Source of the DNA: CAZRAL01 sp964598005
Lineage (GTDB): Bacteria > Pseudomonadota > Gammaproteobacteria > Burkholderiales > Usitatibacteraceae
Assembly (NCBI GenBank): GCA_964598005.1
Contig: CAZRAL010000018.1
Coordinates: 1 to 44,217 of the forward strand
Direction of reading: 5' to 3'
DNA length: 44,217 nucleotides
The translations under genes and the position numbers were made by a program. Below are positions 41,055 through 44,217 of this stretch, in pieces. A model generated the notes under the pieces. The model searched no databases. It had not been told where the DNA came from and saw nothing but the letters and a program-made list of their open reading frames with translations. Each line of letters begins with the position of its first letter. Position 1 is the first letter of the stretch.

Positions 41055-43379
41055 ATGACGTTTGCCAAAATCATCCAACACGTTTCGGCAGCCATATTCA
41101 ATTACCGCAAACTGTGGCTGATCATTTTTGCGCTCATGACCTTGCTGTTCCTCGCCTCCGCCAGCAAATTACGCGTCGATGCAGGGTTCAACAAGATGGT
41201 GCCGTTAAAACACCCTTATATGCAGGTGTACAAAGAATACGAAAAGGTATTCGGCGGCGCCAATCGGGTGGCCATCGCACTGGTTCAGAAAGACGGCGAT
41301 ATCTATAACAAGGAATTCATGGACAAGCTGAAAAAGCTGACCAACGATGTATTCCTGCTGAATGGAATCGACCGGCCCAGTGTGCGTTCGCTGTTTACTC
41401 CGAATACCCGATTTATCGAGGTCGTCGAGGAGGGCTTTGCAGGCGGCAATGTCATTCCGGCTACCTTTCAAGGCACCGATGCGGATTTGCAGACCGTTCG
41501 GGGCAATGTGCAAAAATCAAATGAAATCGGGCGTACCGTCGCATCGGATTTTTCCGGAGCGCTGGTATCGGCAGGGCTGCTGGAACTTGATCCTGGCACC
41601 GGGAAAAAGCTCAATTATTTCGATGTGGCAACCAAACTGGAAGAACTACGCACCGTTTACGAAGGGCCGCGTCACAGCGTTCACATTATTGGCTTCGTAA
41701 AGGCAGTGGGCGATATTGCCGATGGCGCCAAAAGCGTCATTCTGTTCTTCGGCATCGCTTTTGCCATTACCGCGGTGTTGATGATGTGGTTTGTCAAGGA
41801 CATCAAGCTGATGCTCGTTGCACTGACAGTGGCGTTGATGCCGGTGCTCTGGCTGTTGGGTACCTTGCCCCTTATCGGTTTTGGGATCGATCCCCTTTCC
41901 ATACTCGTGCCCTTTTTGATCTTTTCCATCGGCGTTTCCCATGCCGTACAGATGACCAAGACGTGGGAACACGAGGTTGCGATAGGCACAGACAGTTTAA
42001 TTGCGGCGAAGCGATCATTTGCCAAGCTGTTTATTCCCGGCACCCTGGCCTTGCTGACCAATGTACTTGGTTTTGCCGTCATCATGCTGATCCCGATCGA
42101 TATCGTGCGGGAATTGGGTATCACGGCTTCGCTTGGCGTGGCGTGGATGATCGTGACCAATAAAATGCTGCTGCCCATTCTGCTTTCCTATTTGCGCTTG
42201 TCGCCCAAGACCCGTACTCAGGAGGCGTATCAGGGTAGCCGTATCGACCGTTTCTGGCGCACCTGCGCGGGTTTTGCAGCTCGCAAACATGCCCTGGTTA
42301 TCATTGGCATTGGTGTATTGTTGGGGGTCGCGGGTGTTATCCAGGCCCACAAATTGCGCGTGGGCGATCAGGGTACTGGCATCCCGGAATTGCGCCCGGA
42401 TTCGCGTTATAACCAGGATAGCGACACCATTGTCAAAAAATTTGCCATTGGTGTGGATACGCTTGGCGTGGTGGCGCAAACAAAAAATGTAGCCGGCGCC
42501 TGCACCAATTACGACATCATGTCGGTAATCGAAAATCTGGATTGGCACATGCAAAATGTGGCAGGTACGCAATCCGTCATTTCATTACCGGGGCTGGCAC
42601 GGGTAATCAATGCCGGGTTTAACGAAGGCAGCCTCAAATGGCGCATGCTGCCGCGCGATGCGCAGGTGATGGCGCAAAGCGTGACGCCCATTGATACCGG
42701 AACGGGCCTCCTCAACCCCGATTGCAGCGCCATGCAGATATTGATCAATACCACCGATCATCAGGGTGAAACCATCGCCCGGCTGGTCCAGGAGGTCAAG
42801 AATTTTGCCGCTCAATGGAATAGCGACAAACTGGAATTCAAGCTGGCAACCGGAAACGTGGGCGTCATGGCCGCGACCAACGAAGCTGTTGACAAAGCCC
42901 GTTGGGAAATGAACTTCGCCATTTTTGGCGCGCTGTTTGTCATGTGCATGGTGACTTTTCGTTCGTTACGGGCAACGTTGTGCATTCTGATTCCGCTGGC
43001 ACTGGTATCCATTCTCTGCGAAGCCTTGATGCCCTTGCTGGGCATTGGGCTGAAGATATCAACCTTGCCGGTTATTGCATTGGGCGTAGGCGTAGGCGTC
43101 GATTACGGAATTTATCTCTACGACCGTATCGATGTTCATATTGAAGAAGGCAAGAACCTCACCACGGCCTTTTTTGAGGCGCTGCGCGAACGCGGAACCG
43201 CGATGATTTTTACCGCGGTAACGATGACCTTGGGTGTCGCAACCTGGACATTGTCGGCGCTCAAGTTTCAGGCCGACATGGGGATTTTATTGGCGTTTAT
43301 GTTCTCACTCAATATGCTGGGAGCGGTATTTTTATTGCCGGCACTGGCTGCATTTTTTTTAAAGCAGAAAAAATATTGA
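41055..43379 (+). CDS. RND-family transporter (MMPL type)
   Basis: The 774-residue inner-membrane protein has the duplicated RND layout: membrane segment 1 (about 17-36), a large periplasmic loop, a bundle of five membrane segments (about 225-380), segment 7 (about 415-432), a second loop, and a final bundle ending in FLKQKKY. Motifs GVGVGVDYGIYLYDR and IFSIGVSHAVQMTKTWEHE are typical of the MMPL/HpnN-like group, which exports hydrophobic compounds by proton-motive force. No membrane-fusion protein is nearby; DUF1302, DUF1329 and YCF48 products are the expected partners. It begins 3 bp after the YCF48-like gene. Confidence 0.93.
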   Translation: MTFAKIIQHVSAAIFNYRKLWLIIFALMTLLFLASASKLRVDAGFNKMVPLKHPYMQVYKEYEKVFGGANRVAIALVQKDGDIYNKEFMDKLKKLTNDVFLLNGIDRPSVRSLFTPNTRFIEVVEEGFAGGNVIPATFQGTDADLQTVRGNVQKSNEIGRTVASDFSGALVSAGLLELDPGTGKKLNYFDVATKLEELRTVYEGPRHSVHIIGFVKAVGDIADGAKSVILFFGIAFAITAVLMMWFVKDIKLMLVALTVALMPVLWLLGTLPLIGFGIDPLSILVPFLIFSIGVSHAVQMTKTWEHEVAIGTDSLIAAKRSFAKLFIPGTLALLTNVLGFAVIMLIPIDIVRELGITASLGVAWMIVTNKMLLPILLSYLRLSPKTRTQEAYQGSRIDRFWRTCAGFAARKHALVIIGIGVLLGVAGVIQAHKLRVGDQGTGIPELRPDSRYNQDSDTIVKKFAIGVDTLGVVAQTKNVAGACTNYDIMSVIENLDWHMQNVAGTQSVISLPGLARVINAGFNEGSLKWRMLPRDAQVMAQSVTPIDTGTGLLNPDCSAMQILINTTDHQGETIARLVQEVKNFAAQWNSDKLEFKLATGNVGVMAATNEAVDKARWEMNFAIFGALFVMCMVTFRSLRATLCILIPLALVSILCEALMPLLGIGLKISTLPVIALGVGVGVDYGIYLYDRIDVHIEEGKNLTTAFFEALRERGTAMIFTAVTMTLGVATWTLSALKFQADMGILLAFMFSLNMLGAVFLLPALAAFFLKQKKY

Positions 43380-43414
43380 GTCTTCCCGAAATGGTTTGTG
43401 TGAAAAATTGTCGG

Positions 43415-43438
43415 CCAGCTTTGCTGGAAGCTGGTTTT
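43415..43438 (+). terminator. Rho-independent terminator after RND gene
   Basis: CCAGCTT (43415-43421) and AAGCTGG (43428-43434) form a 7-bp stem with a 6-base loop, followed by TTTT. It lies 35 bases after the RND stop and closes the operon. Confidence 0.7.
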
Positions 43439-43567
43439 CAGCCCCTGGAAAGTGCGTGGTATCTTCGTGGCCCCAAAAGGCACATGGTCATTCTTGTGTG
43501 GCGCTCCCGTCAAATCGGGTATCTGTCAGATCAAGTCAGAACGACTACAAATAAACTAATCACTGTT

Positions 43568-44217
43568 TCAATCTACGGAAGCACCTTGTTCAATGTAGAG
43601 AAGAAAATCGATTGCCTTACTTTTATCCTTGAAGGACGCATCAATTTTGTCGTCATTGGTGAAGCGAACAATGATTTCATATTTTCTGAAACTGCCATCG
43701 CACAACTCTACTTCCCTATAGTTTTTTACAAATGTAATTGCGTCTACAATGGTTTCGAATTCGTTTTGTTGCCCATGCAGTGGAATGAGAATAATCTGTT
43801 CGATTTGCCTATCAAGTGTCGCTTGTAACTCGGCGAAAAACTTGTCAAGTAGGGTTTGGTTGCTTTGAACAAGATGCTTTTTTAACCTAGCACGCTTCTG
43901 CGGAGTGAGGGAATCAATTTGACCAACAGTGCACTGAAAAACCTTATCTGGTGTTTCTTCGTCAAACCTGGCATCAATGCCAACCGCCCCGAATGCGGTG
44001 ACTATGCTTTCATATGGGAACAATGCCACCTCAAAACCGGAAGTTCTCATTTGTGTGAGAGAACCATTGGTGAAAATGCCGGCGAGAATAACACCCAGAA
44101 AAGGTTTATCCCAATCGTATTTTTCAGCGATTGGCAATATTGCTCCCTGAATTTCCTGAGCCTTATGTCGCGGGTTTTTAGACTTGTCCGGTTCTGTAGT
44201 TTTTGAATTGTCCGCTT
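43568..44217 (-). CDS. Unidentified protein, 5' end outside the window
   Basis: The frame is open from the window edge to a stop at 43568-43570; the apparent start at 44137 is a TTG inside a longer open frame (upstream residues include NPRHKAQEIQGAI). The visible 215 residues begin charged, then have GVILAGIFTNGSLTQM, FEVALFPYESIVTAFGAVGID, a helical Lys/Leu-rich middle, and RQIEQIILIPLHG, ending in a mixed alpha/beta domain with no signal peptide or membrane segment. I do not recognise it with confidence; an association with restriction or DNA-processing loci is only a vague impression. It is AT-richer than the genes before it and converges on the RND operon, which may mark the edge of an acquired segment. 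Confidence 0.75.
   Translation of the reverse strand, partial: ADNSKTTEPDKSKNPRHKAQEIQGAILPIAEKYDWDKPFLGVILAGIFTNGSLTQMRTSGFEVALFPYESIVTAFGAVGIDARFDEETPDKVFQCTVGQIDSLTPQKRARLKKHLVQSNQTLLDKFFAELQATLDRQIEQIILIPLHGQQNEFETIVDAITFVKNYREVELCDGSFRKYEIIVRFTNDDKIDASFKDKSKAIDFLLYIEQGASVD

Noticed and set aside
43376..43828. Plus-strand open frame of 150 codons after the RND gene
   Set aside because: It starts at a TTG inside the RND stop, runs through the predicted terminator at 43415-43438, and its second half is antisense to the better-supported minus-strand gene.

Overview
The window looks like a chromosomal segment of a betaproteobacterium of moderate GC content. This rests on gene families and gene order: an FmdB-like zinc ribbon, then DUF502, then aspS; a NudB, endonuclease/exonuclease/phosphatase and ClsB run; and GltB/GltD, GmhA and a beta-class GST of proteobacterial type. 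A nitrosomonad or methylotroph-like lineage is a guess from overall character. I found no tRNA, rRNA, CRISPR array, transposase or integrase.

Layout. 1-438: no intact gene, but a 100-bp imperfect inverted repeat and a possible 3' gene remnant. 439-6605 (minus): gltB-gltD, glutamate synthase, with a good sigma70-like promoter. 7007-11449 (plus): a secreted Ig-like lipoprotein, then a WecA/WbpL-like sugar-phosphate transferase and a membrane NDP-sugar 4,6-dehydratase, the pair that starts a surface glycan. 11511-13913 (plus): nudB, an EEP-family hydrolase and clsB, tightly packed. 13922-16417 (plus): a small His/Cys secreted protein and a ZnuD-like TonB receptor behind a palindrome that overlaps the -10 box (possible Zur site). 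16434-18846 (minus): gmhA, iaaA and a DUF4349 gene, translationally coupled. 19145-23056 (minus): DUF808, aspS, DUF502 and FmdB genes. 23279-25435 (minus): a CHASE8-like/HAMP/GGDEF/EAL protein preceded by what looks like the decayed gene of its YfiR-type periplasmic partner.

25797-31019 (plus) is the most distinctive block. It holds a 1224-residue secreted beta-propeller protein with 16 YVTN-type repeats, two He_PIG-like domains, a choice-of-anchor U-like region and an IPTL-CTERM tail. Next come exosortase H, predicted to process that tail, and an exosortase H-associated membrane protein. Within about 440 bp around the start of this locus lie three unrelated tandem arrays, all with a 12-bp unit; one carries repeated TATAAT boxes and one is inside the signal-peptide region. 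Copies of a dispersed palindromic repeat lie on both sides of the exosortase genes.

31070-33730 (minus): a GST and htpG. 33913-35112 (plus): a thiolase. 35435-43379 (plus): a DUF1302 / DUF1329 / YCF48-like / RND (MMPL) gene set, interpreted as a cell-envelope hydrophobe transport system. It is interrupted after the first gene by an AT-rich secreted protein with a DUF5648-like C-terminal region. 43568-44217 (minus): the 3' part of an AT-richer gene of unknown function that runs off the window.
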